A stretch of 64,000 nucleotides of DNA. Source: Geobacillus genomosp. 3. GTDB taxonomy: Bacteria; Bacillota; Bacilli; Bacillales; Anoxybacillaceae. The stretch lies in assembly GCF_000445995.2 (NCBI RefSeq), contig NC_022080.4, forward strand, positions 2,816,001-2,880,000, given 5' to 3'. A program made the position numbers and the translations under genes. This document shows, piece by piece, positions 8,701 to 16,530 of the stretch; position 1 is the stretch's first letter, and each line of letters begins with the position of its first letter. A model generated the notes under the pieces. The model ran no database searches and was not told the DNA's origin. It was given only the letters and a program-made list of their open reading frames with translations.

Positions 8701-8954
8701 GAAGAGGAGCGGACAACCGTGACCCCGTCCAAATGCTCGACCCGCTGTTCAATCGGTTCCGTCACCTTCTTGGCCACTTCTTCCGGAGTCGCCCCCGGAT
8801 AGATTGTCGAAACGGAAATGAACGGGACGTTAATGTTCGGGATCGTTTCGAGCTTCATGTTCGCTCCTGAATACAACCCGGCGACCGCGACAATGATCGT
8901 CAAAATCCAAACAGCAAGTTTGTTGTTGAGCGAAAACTGAATGATTTTCCCCAC
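5739..8954 (-). CDS. RND multidrug/lipopeptide exporter (AcrB/SwrC-like)
   Basis: An inner-membrane proton-driven exporter of about 1071 residues. TM1 at the N-terminus (KLAVWILTIIVAVAGLYSG) and porter sequences SVSTIYPGATPEEV are typical AcrB features. TM4 carries ATVAIGRVVDDSIVVVENI-like sequence with the paired Asp residues of the proton relay, and a second TM bundle ends the protein. SwrC (YerP) of B. subtilis exports surfactin and other compounds; substrate here is inferred. The GTG at 8954 is preferred because AAGGGGAG lies 6 bases upstream; ATG 8999 and GTG 9005 fall almost on the predicted transcription start. A Gly/Met/Gln-rich insert of about 55 residues (encoded near 8035-8210) interrupts the porter domain. 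No adaptor or outer-membrane partner is present, as expected for a Gram-positive. Confidence 0.92.
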   Translation of the reverse strand: MGKIIQFSLNNKLAVWILTIIVAVAGLYSGANMKLETIPNINVPFISVSTIYPGATPEEVAKKVTEPIEQRVEHLDGVTVVRSSSFQHASFVQIEYEFDKDMERAQNEVKEALGHLELPDGAQEPDVSRISFSAFPVISLSITHPNESLAELTETVERHVVPELEGIDGVDSVEVAGQQMQEVHIQFDEQKLKQYGLTEQAVINVIQASAVSLPLGLYTFADQEQSVVVDGRIVTVEDLKALRIPIASANGALPSPMAGGEGMGASGQMQGITSGQGASAQMQGAVSGRHGQAMGGAGGSAFGQTGAPSVPLRDIADVNVVAKAESISRTNGEPSIGVQIVKAQDANTVAVVNAVKEKMKELEARYDGLRIITVFDQGKPIEDSVDTMVNKAVFGALFAVVVIFVFLRNIRTTFISVVSIPLSLLIAILLLREMDITLNLMTLGAMTVAIGRVVDDSIVVVENIYRRMTLPGEPLAGKKLIISATNEMFIPIASSTIVTVAVFLPLGLVKGMVGELFLPFALTIVFALLASLLVAVTVVPALAHGLFRHGAARKRTRAPERKSLLAAWYKTALRWSLDHKLIVSGAAVLLLAASLLLVPRVGVSFLPSDEQKMIVATYSPAPGQTANDVERIAKEVESFFQKRDGVANIQLSVGGGNPMNPGQDNAALFYVEYDPDVKSFAEEKETVMKALEGRGDKGEWQSQDISGTGASNVIELNVYGDQMEDIEPVVEEVADILRRQEALTNVKTSMAARFDEYTIMADQQKLSEFGLTAAQIAAALSGQGERQAIATVQQHDEELNVYVAGKKEQYTDIHDLLKTTIPSPLGIQVPIEDVAELKKGHTYSEIQRHDGRVYASVSAEVKTKDVANVSADVQNELDKLRLPSGVDVRMGGVTEDIQESFTQLGLAMLAAVAIVYFVLVVTFGGGLAPFAILFSLPFAVIGALLALFAAGETISISAMIGMLMLIGIVVTNAIVLIDRVIQKEREGLPVRDALLEAAGTRLRPILMTAIATVGALLPLAVGMEGGALISKGLGVTVIGGLTSSTLLTLIIVPIVYETLMKWRKKEPAKSE

Positions 8955-9012
8955 GCGCTTCTCCCCTTCGGTTCGAGATCCATTTGATATTGACTTCATA
9001 GTCACTACCTAT

Positions 9013-9041
9013 ATGTTAATGACCAAACGGTCAGATGTCAA
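9013..9041 (-). promoter_or_regulatory. RND promoter with palindromic operator in its spacer
   Basis: On the minus strand a perfect -35 TTGACA (9036-9041) and a -10 TAACAT (9013-9018) are exactly 17 bases apart. The spacer contains TGACC-N4-GGTCA (9020-9033), a perfect 5+5 inverted repeat. An operator placed there would block RNA polymerase directly. TetR-family repressors often control RND pumps from such sites (B. subtilis YerO controls swrC), but no regulator gene is adjacent. Confidence 0.7.
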
Positions 9042-9149
9042 AAAGGAACGTCCTTCAAGGCAGAGCGTCCGCTCCCCCATTTCCCCCTGCCCGATGCACG
9101 ATGGGACGGAGCGCATGGGGTGTTCCAATGTCGGCTGCAGCTTGCGGCC

Positions 9150-9180
9150 GAAAAAAAATCCGCCCCCAATCGGAGGCGGG
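9150..9180 (-). terminator. Terminator of sspH
   Basis: A GC-rich hairpin (CCGCCTCC / GGGGGCGG on the minus strand) is followed by a run of eight T on the minus strand. It begins a few bases after the sspH stop codon. Confidence 0.8.
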
Positions 9181-9183
9181 TTT

Positions 9184-9366
9184 TTACCCTTCCTTCAGCT
9201 CGGCAACCGGTACGTCCCGGCGCTCATTGAGCCGGCCGTCGCGCAAGTGGACGGTCGCCATTTGCTTTTCCTCGTCATACCCGTCAATCCACACCGACAC
9301 CCCGTTGTAGTACACCGGAATATCGGCAGGGGATGAAACGATTTGTTTGACGCGGTTCATCTCCAT
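9184..9366 (-). CDS. sspH: Small acid-soluble spore protein H
   Basis: A 60-residue protein with the SspH pattern: MNRVKQIVSSP near the start, then YNGVSVWIDG and a C-terminal VPVAELKEG. SspH is a minor spore-core protein made in the forespore. The ATG at 9366 (giving an extra Met-Glu) has AGGGGG 9 bases upstream; the ATG at 9360 is the alternative. It has its own terminator and lies between the divergent RND promoter and yugO. Its presence supports an endospore-forming host. Confidence 0.88.
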   Translation of the reverse strand: MEMNRVKQIVSSPADIPVYYNGVSVWIDGYDEEKQMATVHLRDGRLNERRDVPVAELKEG

Positions 9367-9476
9367 CGCCGCTTTCCCCCTTTCTGTCGCATTCCGTTTC
9401 CTAGTATGCGTGGAAACAGGAATGATTATGCAAAAATGGTTCACACTAAAGAAGGAAGCGATGAAAAGAGGGATGG

Positions 9477-10475
9477 ATGGTGAAAACGAAAGATTTGCTT
9501 GTCTCCTATTGGCGGATGCCGGCTATTCTCCGTCTGTTTGCCGCTGCCAGCGCCATGATCGTGTTGTTTGGCGCACTCATGCGCCTCATTGAACCGAAGA
9601 CGTTTCGCACCGTCTTTGACGGCATTTGGTGGGCGATTGTGACCGCCGCCACGATCGGCTACGGCGATATCGTGCCAAAAACGATCGCCGGAAAACTTGC
9701 CGCCATCGTGCTCATCACACTTGGCACCGGGATTATCACCGCCTACTTCGCTTCCGTCTCCGCGGCGGCCGCCGCCCAGGAAACGGCGCATACGAGCGGG
9801 CAACTTCCGTATACGGAGCGGGGACATGCCATTATTGTCGGCTGGAATGAGCGGGCGCGCGAAGTGTTGGCTCGCCTCGTACAGCGCGACTCCTCGCTCC
9901 GTTTTGTGCTCGTCGATGCCACCGTGCCGTCCCATCCGATGCCGGACGTTCCCGTTCACTTTATTAAAGGTCCGGCTGGCGATGATGCCGTGCTGAAGAA
10001 GGCCAATATCAGCCATGCCCGGTTTGTGCTCATTACCGCCGACCCGCACAAAGCGGAAGAGGAGGCGGATAAGGATACGATCGTCACACTGCTTGCCGCC
10101 AAAAGCCTGAACCCGTCGGTGTACGCCATCGTGGAAATTTTGACCGGCCGAAACGTCCAAAACGCCTTTCGCGCCGGGGCCGATGAAGTGATTCGGACAA
10201 ACTTGTTGGCCAGTTTCGCCATGGCGGCCAGCCTTCGCTCGCCGGGAGTCGCCGGCGCGCTTGAAAGGATGCTCGGCCGCTTTGGCGAACAAACGCTCCG
10301 TCTTCTCGATCCCGACGAACAACAAATCGGACAGCCGTTTCACACCGTGCAACAGCAACTATTCGAGCAAAACGTGACATTGCTCGGCGTCGTCCGCGGC
10401 GACAACGGAAACATTTCCGTTTTGCCGCAACGCCCCATTAAAGAGGGCGACCGCCTGTTCGTGTTCGTTCCTTAA
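9477..10475 (+). CDS. yugO: Potassium channel with RCK/TrkA domains (YugO-like)
   Basis: A 332-residue two-TM K+ channel. The pore loop with the TIGYGD selectivity filter (about residues 59-64) sits between hydrophobic helices at about 20-40 and 75-95. An RCK/TrkA-N Rossmann domain follows (HAIIVGWNERA, about 117-127) and a TrkA-C-like domain ends the chain (about 270-332). In B. subtilis YugO carries K+ efflux, including electrical signalling in biofilms. ATG 9477 follows GAGGG. It converges on yugN with a 4-bp overlap of the stop codons, the same neighbour as in B. subtilis. Confidence 0.92.
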   Translation: MVKTKDLLVSYWRMPAILRLFAAASAMIVLFGALMRLIEPKTFRTVFDGIWWAIVTAATIGYGDIVPKTIAGKLAAIVLITLGTGIITAYFASVSAAAAAQETAHTSGQLPYTERGHAIIVGWNERAREVLARLVQRDSSLRFVLVDATVPSHPMPDVPVHFIKGPAGDDAVLKKANISHARFVLITADPHKAEEEADKDTIVTLLAAKSLNPSVYAIVEILTGRNVQNAFRAGADEVIRTNLLASFAMAASLRSPGVAGALERMLGRFGEQTLRLLDPDEQQIGQPFHTVQQQLFEQNVTLLGVVRGDNGNISVLPQRPIKEGDRLFVFVP

Positions 10476-10876
10476 TCGAGCAGGCGGCGCTCCAGTTCTT
10501 GCACGAGCGCTTTGCCGACGGAAATGTACGGCTCCGGAACGGTCGCGTCCGGGTCTTGCGGTTCAGCGAACTGGTTGAACGCTGCTCCTGCGTTGCCGAC
10601 ATCGGCGAAATCGTCAATCCCTCTTTGGTATTTATGCGCAAGCAAAAACGGCCTTCCGAGCTCCACCGTCGTCCCATGTGAATCAAGCTGCCCATCGACC
10701 GCTTGAAACGGCACACGCAAAAATTGGTAGCCTACATGATCCGCGATTTTGTAATCGAAATAGCCATGATCGTAATCCCAGCCGCCGCCGATCACATACC
10801 CCATCGGCTTTAATTGCCTTTCCAAATCATGCAGTTGAAATTGTTTTCCTTCCAAACGGGATGGAAGTTCAATCAT
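10472..10876 (-). CDS. yugN: YugN-like family protein
   Basis: A 134-residue soluble protein of the YugN family of unknown function, with MIELPSRLEGKQFQLHDLE at the start and GYVIGGGWDYDHGYFDYKI as a conserved core. The ATG at 10876 has GAGGGG six bases upstream. It ends tail-to-tail with yugO, overlapping by 4 bp. In B. subtilis the next gene is in the pgi cluster; here an insertion sequence has come between yugN and pgi. Confidence 0.85.
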   Translation of the reverse strand: MIELPSRLEGKQFQLHDLERQLKPMGYVIGGGWDYDHGYFDYKIADHVGYQFLRVPFQAVDGQLDSHGTTVELGRPFLLAHKYQRGIDDFADVGNAGAAFNQFAEPQDPDATVPEPYISVGKALVQELERRLLD

Positions 10877-10937
10877 CGACAACCCCTCCCTCTAGAAATG
10901 TTGATATATCAAGGCTTTTCGGCCTCTCAGGGGTGCC

Positions 10938-11271
10938 GAAAAAATATTTTTCGACAAAATCCCTTACATCCTTTTTCAATTTTGTGGATATCTTACAGAC
11001 CTAGGGTGCGCTTCGCGGCCACGCCTGGATCCATTTTCCTGACGTGGGAGGAAGTGTATTCGATGCACCCTTGGATCTCCGCATCGCTGATGAGGACGAA
11101 CCCTCCCATGTCTCCGGGCGTCTTTGCGCCAACATTCCCTCGTTCGGTCTCGTCATCAGGCGGAGGCCGGCCAAGCTCCTTTCGGGACTCGAGGTCGAAT
11201 GGATGAGATCACGCCAGCTTCTCCGGTGTCATCCTGTTGTCCAACACTTCTTCCGTTCGTGGGGGGAGGCC
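10938..11271 (-). ncRNA. Candidate seek/bridge RNA region of the IS
   Basis: This 334-bp stretch follows the transposase stop and ends at the subterminal repeat. It has no convincing open frame. It contains several self-complementary tracts, for example GGTGCGC-TTCG-CGGCC-type sequence near 11005-11030. In IS1111-type elements the guide RNA that pairs with target and element ends is made from this position; in classical IS110 elements it lies upstream. The call is by position only; no loops were assigned. Confidence 0.35.
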
Positions 11272-12555
11272 TTAGGCCGCCCGGTGTGGAACATGGGACA
11301 AGACGTCCTGCCTCATTCGCTCCGCGTCAAACGCTTGTTTCTTCGTGCAAATCGCAAACAGCACATTCAACAGCTTTCGGCATAACGCGACGATGGACTG
11401 CTTTCCGGTCAGCGGGTTGACGGGCCGGGTCGTATAGTACTCATGCAGCTCGCGAAACGCCTCATTGTGCCGGATCAGCGGAATCACCGCCCGAAACAGC
11501 ACCGATCGCAGCCGTTTCCGTCCCCGCTTCGAGATGTGCTTTTGCCCTTTGCGCTGGCCGGAGGAGTTCTCCTTGAGCGTCAGGCCCGCCAACTTCACCA
11601 ATTGACGCGGGTCCCGATAGTGGGCAAAACTGCCGATCTCCGCCAGCAGATCGATGATCGTGGCATCTCCCAACCCGTCGACCGTTTTCAGCCATTGATA
11701 CTCCATCGTTGTTTGAACCAATGCCTTCAACTCGGCGTCCAACGCTGCGATTTCGGCCTCGAACTGGCGGTATTGGCGGACGAGCGCGGCGATCTCAAAC
11801 CGGGCCATCGTCGTCCCTTCCGTCACCCCAATCGAGCCCTTCGCGGCGTCGATCAACGCCTGAATTTTCGCTTTCTGCGGGCATTTCAGCCCTTCGCTTT
11901 GCCGGTACGCCTCCAGAAGCTCCTCGGCGGTCCGACCCGCCATATCGGCCGGAAGCGGCGTCCACTCCAGCACCGCCAGCGCTGTTTTCCCCAGGTCGCG
12001 AAACACGGTCCAAAACTCTGGAAAATACCGATCCGTCCAACGGATGATCGCGTTTTTCACCGCCGCCTGTTCCTTCCGGAGCTTCTCTTTGAGCGTGCTC
12101 CCGACGCGCAAATCCGCTTCGATCTCGTGCAGCAGCCGGGGGACGAGGAATCGCCCGTCTTTCGCCAGCCTGGCGATGACCAGGGCGTCTTTGGCGTCGT
12201 GTTTCGTCGGCAGGTTGTCATCGAGTTCTTTCGACCGGCACACATGCGCCGGGTTGACCATGACCAGCGGGATCCCGTTTTCCTCGAGGAAGTAGGCCAG
12301 GTTCAACCAGTAGTGCCCGGTCGGCTCCACAGCGACGATCACCTGTGACTTCCCGAACGCTTTCCTCCCCTCCTGAATCGCTTCATACAGCTGTTGAAAC
12401 CCCTCTTTCGACTGGAAGATCGGGAACGACTTGCGAAGCACGCGCCCCCGGTCATCCACGAAGCAGGCGTAGTGGGTTCGTTTCGCGATATCGATGCCCA
12501 CGACCAATGTGTGTTCCGTGACTTGATTGATTTTCTGATTTTGTGTACAATTCAT
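11272..12555 (-). CDS. IS110-family transposase (DEDD)
   Basis: This 427-residue recombinase has the N-terminal DEDD domain with the first Asp in VVGIDIAKRTHYAC (about residue 21), Glu in VAVEPTGHYW (about 77), and Asp residues in KHDAKDALVIARL (about 119-122). A coiled linker follows, and the C-terminal Transposase_20 domain carries LKTVDGLGDATIIDLLAEIG and the conserved Ser segment LKENSSGQRKGQKHISKRG (about 333-350). It is full length with no frameshift, so the element may still be active. The start is the ATG at 12555 with GGAGG on its upstream side. Confidence 0.93.
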   Translation of the reverse strand: MNCTQNQKINQVTEHTLVVGIDIAKRTHYACFVDDRGRVLRKSFPIFQSKEGFQQLYEAIQEGRKAFGKSQVIVAVEPTGHYWLNLAYFLEENGIPLVMVNPAHVCRSKELDDNLPTKHDAKDALVIARLAKDGRFLVPRLLHEIEADLRVGSTLKEKLRKEQAAVKNAIIRWTDRYFPEFWTVFRDLGKTALAVLEWTPLPADMAGRTAEELLEAYRQSEGLKCPQKAKIQALIDAAKGSIGVTEGTTMARFEIAALVRQYRQFEAEIAALDAELKALVQTTMEYQWLKTVDGLGDATIIDLLAEIGSFAHYRDPRQLVKLAGLTLKENSSGQRKGQKHISKRGRKRLRSVLFRAVIPLIRHNEAFRELHEYYTTRPVNPLTGKQSIVALCRKLLNVLFAICTKKQAFDAERMRQDVLSHVPHRAA

Positions 12556-12796
12556 CTGAAGTCCTCCTTGGCATGATGGTAGGTATTGTTTGGCACCCCT
12601 GCATCATACCAAGAGGGCTTTTTTTGATCAAGTCCCCGGAAAAGCTCCTAACGGGAATGCTCCTTTCTTTTTATCGTTTCCCGTTTGGCGGCAATTATTT
12701 GCCCGCGGCGGCTTCAGACGCCTGGCGAAAAACGGCAGGGGCGATATAGACGCGCCCGGGCGCCGGACGGCCGGTTCACGACGGGGTCAGGCCATA

Positions 12797-12837
12797 AAAA
12801 ACGCCTCTTCCCCCGCAAAAGGGAAGAGGCGCTTTTT
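12797..12837 (-). terminator. Terminator of pgi
   Basis: An 11-bp perfect stem (12802-12812 with 12821-12831) has A-run and T-run flanks, so it could act in both directions. It lies about 50 bases after the pgi stop. Confidence 0.85.
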
Positions 12838-12887
12838 CCGCCGTTTGGGGCGCGCCGCGGCATGGCGGACAGCGGTGAACCGCGTTG

Positions 12888-14237
12888 TCATTTCAACCGT
12901 TTTTCCAGCTCTTCTTTCAGCTGCTCATACCCTGGTTTGCCCAAAAGGGCGAACATGTTTTTCTTGTACGCCTCGACACCCGGCTGGTCGAACGGGTTGA
13001 CGCCGAGCAAATAGCCGCTCATGGCGCACGCTTTTTCAAAGAAGTAGACGAGGTAGCCGAACGTGTATTCATCGAGCTTCGGCAAGGTGACGACCAAGTT
13101 CGGCACGCCGCCGTCGGTATGGGCGAGCAGCGTCCCTTCGAACGCTTTCGTGTTGACGAAATCGACCGTTTGTCCCGCCAAATAGTTGAGTCCGTCAAGG
13201 TCGTTGTCTTCCGCTTCGATGACCAATTCATGGCGCGGCTCTTCGAGTTTCAGCACCGTTTCAAACAAATCGCGGCGGCCTTCTTGAATGTATTGGCCGA
13301 GCGAATGCAAGTCGGTCGAAAAGTCGGCCGACGCCGGGTAAATCCCTTTTTGGTCTTTCCCTTCGCTTTCGCCAAACAATTGCTTCCACCATTCGGCGAA
13401 ATAGTGCAAGGCCGGTTCGTAGTTTACAAGCAGCTCGATCGTTTTCCCTTTGTTGTACAAAATGTTGCGGATGGCGGCGTATTGGTAGGCGGCGTTGTCC
13501 TCAAGCTCCGAGGAGCTGAAATCATCGCGCGCTTTCGCCGCCCCTTCCATCATCGCGTCAATGTCCGCGCCGCTCGCGGCAATCGGCAGCAGCCCGACGG
13601 CGGTCAGCACCGAATAGCGGCCGCCGATGTCGTCCGGAATGACAAACGTTTCATACCCTTCCTCCTCCGCAAGCGTCCGCAACGCGCCGCGCGCCCGGTC
13701 GGTCGTCGCGTAAATGCGGCGGCGCGCTTCGTCTTTGCCGTATTTGTCTTCGAGCAATTTGCGGAAAATGCGGAAGGCGATCGCCGGTTCGGTCGTCGTT
13801 CCTGATTTGGAAATGACGTTGATCGAGAACTCTTTTCCTTCTAGAAAATCGATCACGTCTTTCATGTACGTCGAACTGATGTTGTTGCCGACGAAGATGA
13901 TTTGCGGCGCGTTTCGCTTTTCGTTCGGCAAGGCGTTATAGAACGAGTGATGCAGCATCTCAATCGCCGCGCGCGCCCCGAGGTACGAGCCGCCGATGCC
14001 GATCACAAGAAGGACATCGGAGTCTGATTGAATCTTGTTCGCCGCCTGCTTGATGCGGGCAAATTCGTCTTTGTCGTAATCGACCGGCCAATCGAGCCAG
14101 CCTAAAAAGTCGCTTCCGGTGCCCGTTTTTTCATGGAGCGAGTGGTGCGCGACTTTCACCGCATCGCGCAAGTATGTAAGTTCATGTTCGCCAAAAAAGG
14201 CGAGGGCTTTCGAATAATCGAAACGAATATGGGTCAT
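12888..14237 (-). CDS. pgi: Glucose-6-phosphate isomerase
   Basis: A 449-residue cytosolic enzyme that interconverts glucose 6-phosphate and fructose 6-phosphate in glycolysis and gluconeogenesis. The signature [12 protein letters not shown] lies at about residues 80-91 and the phosphate-binding [12 protein letters not shown] at about 140-151. The active-site Glu region [29 protein letters not shown] is near the C-terminus (about 395-423). Length is normal for the Firmicute form. ATG 14237 has AGGAGG upstream. It stands in the conserved yug cluster, upstream of the IS. Confidence 0.97.
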   Translation of the reverse strand: MTHIRFDYSKALAFFGEHELTYLRDAVKVAHHSLHEKTGTGSDFLGWLDWPVDYDKDEFARIKQAANKIQSDSDVLLVIGIGGSYLGARAAIEMLHHSFYNALPNEKRNAPQIIFVGNNISSTYMKDVIDFLEGKEFSINVISKSGTTTEPAIAFRIFRKLLEDKYGKDEARRRIYATTDRARGALRTLAEEEGYETFVIPDDIGGRYSVLTAVGLLPIAASGADIDAMMEGAAKARDDFSSSELEDNAAYQYAAIRNILYNKGKTIELLVNYEPALHYFAEWWKQLFGESEGKDQKGIYPASADFSTDLHSLGQYIQEGRRDLFETVLKLEEPRHELVIEAEDNDLDGLNYLAGQTVDFVNTKAFEGTLLAHTDGGVPNLVVTLPKLDEYTFGYLVYFFEKACAMSGYLLGVNPFDQPGVEAYKKNMFALLGKPGYEQLKEELEKRLK

Positions 14238-14444
14238 CCAATTCCGCCTCCTCTTCCATAATCATTGCCTTCTTTCACTTTAGCGGAACGGACAAGGGAA
14301 ATCAAGCGACGCCCCTAGTCGAAAGCGGATTCAATTCCGACAATTTTCGCCGCGCCATATCGCTTTCCCCGGCAGCCAATGCGCCATGGTCTTTCCCGAG
14401 GCGAAGCGATCAGCGGGAAACCGTTGTTGCGGTGCGGCCGCCAT

Positions 14445-14476
14445 CGAAAAAACCGGCCTCACTGTTGGGCCGGCTT
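14445..14476 (-). terminator. Terminator of yugK
   Basis: A 9-bp stem of AAGCCGGCC type (14450-14458 with 14468-14476) is followed on the minus strand by a T run. It lies 11 bases after the yugK stop. Confidence 0.8.
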
Positions 14477-14486
14477 GTAAAGGTTC

Positions 14487-15650
14487 TTATAAAGAGGCGC
14501 GCAAAATGGCGCGCACGTCGTCGCGGTTCAGTGTCTTGAAACGGCCGAACTCACCGAACGCCATGGCTTTGTCGGCCATAAGGTCCAACTTGTCATCCCC
14601 GATGCCGTAATCCGCCAGCCGCGAGGGCGCCCCAAGGCTTGACCAGAAGGCGCGCAGCCGTTCAATGCCTTCAAGCGCCACATCGCGCTCCGCTTTTCCG
14701 GCCGGGTCGACTCCGAAGACGCGCACTGCGAGCTGGGCGAAGCGGCTCACGTTTTCGTCCAAAACGTGCTTCATCCAGTTCGGAAACAAAATCGCCAAAC
14801 CGCCGCCGTGCGGAATGTCGTACACCGCGGAAACGGCATGCTCAATATCGTGCGTCGCCCAGTCGCCGCGCACGCCCATTTGCAGAAATCCGTTTAAGGC
14901 GATCGTGCCCGAGTACATGATCGTCTCGCGCAGCTCGTAGTTTTCCAAGTCGTTGACCAGCTTCGGCGCCGTCTCGATGATGGTGTTGAGCACCGCTTCG
15001 CACATCCGGTCTTGCAGCGGCGTGTTCGGTACATGGTGGAAATATTGCTCAAACACATGCGACATGATATCGACGATGCCATAAACGGTTTGGTCTTTCG
15101 GAACCGTCATCGTATACGTCGGGTCCAAAATCGAAAACTGCGGAAATGTCACCGGGCTTCCCCAGCCGTATTTTTCTTTTGTCTCCCAGTTCGTGATCAC
15201 TGAACCGGCGTTCATTTCCGAGCCGGTCGCCGCCAGTGTCAAGATCGTTCCAAACGGCAAGGCTTCATGGACGGGCGCTTTTTTCGTAATAAACTCCCAC
15301 GGATCGCCGTCAAATTTCGCCCCGGCCGCGATCGCTTTCGTACAATCGATGACACTGCCGCCGCCGACTGCCAGCAAAAACTCAATCCCTTCGCGCCGGC
15401 AAATGTCCACCCCTTTGCGGACGGTCGAAACGCGCGGGTTCGGCTCAACGCCCGGCAGCTCCGTGACCTTGGCGCCGATGCTTGCCAATATGTTGATCAC
15501 TTGATCGTACAAGCCGCTCCGTTTGATGCTGCCGCCGCCGTAAACGAGCAGCACGTTTTTGCCGTACTGCGGCACTTCTTGCTTCAGCTGCTCAATCTCC
15601 CCCCGTCCGAAAATGAGTTTCGTCGGGTTGCGAAACGTAAAATGTTGCAT
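14487..15650 (-). CDS. yugK: Iron-containing alcohol (butanol) dehydrogenase
   Basis: This 387-residue enzyme reduces aldehydes to alcohols with NAD(P)H. N-terminal domain: nucleotide binding with [10 protein letters not shown] (about 38-47) and the [15 protein letters not shown] motif (about 95-109). C-terminal metal domain: [24 protein letters not shown] (about 263-286) supplies His ligands for Fe or Zn. It resembles YugJ/YugK of B. subtilis and E. coli YqhD; which paralog it corresponds to is not certain, and only one copy is present here. ATG 15650 has AAAGGAGGA upstream; the longer in-frame version lacks an SD. Confidence 0.9.
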   Translation of the reverse strand: MQHFTFRNPTKLIFGRGEIEQLKQEVPQYGKNVLLVYGGGSIKRSGLYDQVINILASIGAKVTELPGVEPNPRVSTVRKGVDICRREGIEFLLAVGGGSVIDCTKAIAAGAKFDGDPWEFITKKAPVHEALPFGTILTLAATGSEMNAGSVITNWETKEKYGWGSPVTFPQFSILDPTYTMTVPKDQTVYGIVDIMSHVFEQYFHHVPNTPLQDRMCEAVLNTIIETAPKLVNDLENYELRETIMYSGTIALNGFLQMGVRGDWATHDIEHAVSAVYDIPHGGGLAILFPNWMKHVLDENVSRFAQLAVRVFGVDPAGKAERDVALEGIERLRAFWSSLGAPSRLADYGIGDDKLDLMADKAMAFGEFGRFKTLNRDDVRAILRASL

Positions 15651-15793
15651 ATGTATCTTCCTCCTTTTGCCTCTATTATGGCGATGCCCGCCATTGATGT
15701 AAAGCCGGACGCTTCGGCGACAAATCATGCATATTTTCCACCGTGGTGACCCATTCTATAAGTGAATGAAGAAAATGTCCAAAGGAGGCGTAC

Positions 15794-16030
15794 ATGATGG
15801 GAGCATGGCAGCGCATTGCCTTGTTGTTGACGATTATTGGCGCGATCAACTGGGGACTGATTGGATTTTTTCAATTTGATTTGGTCGCGGCCATTTTCGG
15901 CGGCCAAGACGCCGTCTGGTCGCGCATTATTTACAGCCTCGTCGGCATCGCCGGCCTGATCAACTTAGCGCTGCTGTTCAAACCGGCCGAAGAGCTGGAG
16001 CGCACTGAACCGAAAGCAACGCGCACATAA
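15794..16030 (+). CDS. yuzA: DUF378 membrane protein (YuzA-like)
   Basis: A 78-residue protein with two TM helices (about 6-26 and 42-64) and a charged C-terminal tail. The GAINWGLIGFFQFDLVAAIFG sequence is the DUF378 core. Function is unknown. ATG 15794 has AAAGGAGG five bases upstream. It is divergent from yugK and converges on yugI, with a shared terminator region. Confidence 0.85.
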   Translation: MMGAWQRIALLLTIIGAINWGLIGFFQFDLVAAIFGGQDAVWSRIIYSLVGIAGLINLALLFKPAEELERTEPKATRT

Positions 16031-16034
16031 CGCG

Positions 16035-16070
16035 GGACACTCACCGCCTGGCGGTGGGTGTCTTATTTTT
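16035..16070 (+). terminator. Terminator between yuzA and yugI
   Basis: A 13-bp stem (16036-16048 with 16050-16062) is followed by TTATTTTTT on the plus strand. It ends yuzA and touches the yugI stop codon at 16063. Confidence 0.75.
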
Positions 16071-16428
16071 TCGGTAAATCTTCCTTCTTTGATTGCTCAA
16101 TCCATTCACGCAATTTTTCTTTCAACGGGCGAAAACCGGGCTCAAGGGGCATTTTCATGCGCGCCTGGCGCTTTTCCTTCTCCCCGCCCGGTTCGAGCGC
16201 CTTTAAGGATAAGCTCGCCCGCCCCGCCTTATAGTCGACATCAAGCACTTTGACGGTCACTTCGTCACCGACATTGACATACTCACGCACATCTTTCACA
16301 AATTGATGAGAGATTTCCGAAATATGAATTAATCCTTGCATGCCGTCCTCAAGCTGGACGAACGCGCCATATGGCTGAATGCCCGTCACCTTCCCTTTCG
16401 CAATCGTTCCTCGTTTCATCGTTGACAA
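16063..16428 (-). CDS. yugI: S1-domain RNA-binding protein (general stress protein 13)
   Basis: A 121-residue protein with one S1 domain (about residues 4-75: GKVTGIQPYGAFVQL, GLIHISEIS, VKVLDVD, ASLSLKAL) and a basic tail ending in KLREWIEQSKKEDLPKK. It probably binds RNA or ribosomes. The TTG at 16428 is chosen because AGGAG stands 8 bases upstream and the resulting N-terminus matches the family length; the ATG at 16419 is too far from the SD and the GTG at 16437 too close. A promoter with extended -10 lies just upstream. Confidence 0.87.
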   Translation of the reverse strand: MSTMKRGTIAKGKVTGIQPYGAFVQLEDGMQGLIHISEISHQFVKDVREYVNVGDEVTVKVLDVDYKAGRASLSLKALEPGGEKEKRQARMKMPLEPGFRPLKEKLREWIEQSKKEDLPKK

Positions 16429-16465
16429 GCAAAACACTCCTATTGGTTAGATTCATCGTTTCTGT

Positions 16466-16495
16466 ATTATAACATAACCGAAAGGGAAAACCCAA
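16466..16495 (-). promoter_or_regulatory. Promoter of yugI (extended -10)
   Basis: On the minus strand the sequence TG-T-TATAAT gives a perfect -10 (16466-16471) with the TGn extension. The -35 match, TTGGGT at 16490-16495, is weak. The predicted start is about 30 bases before the TTG. Confidence 0.55.
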
Positions 16496-16525
16496 AAAAA
16501 GATGTTCCGCCCAAGGCGGAACATC
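16494..16525 (-). terminator. Terminator of the alaT gene
   Basis: An 11-bp perfect stem (16501-16511 with 16515-16525) is followed on the minus strand by seven T. It begins six bases after the alaT stop. Its tail overlaps the -35 region of the yugI promoter. Confidence 0.88.
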
Positions 16526-16530
16526 ATCGG

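Larger units (their letters stand above)
10928..12601 (-). mobile_element. IS110-family insertion sequence with subterminal inverted repeats
   Basis: The element contains one DEDD transposase gene on the minus strand. A perfect 10-bp inverted repeat, CAGGGGTGCC at 10928-10937 and its complement at 12592-12601, brackets the gene. A non-coding stretch of about 330 bp lies between the transposase stop and the left repeat. Subterminal repeats plus a 3' non-coding region are features of the IS1111 subgroup of IS110. The real ends may lie a few bases outside the repeats; I could not fix them. The element separates yugN from pgi, which are close in related genomes. Confidence 0.75.
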
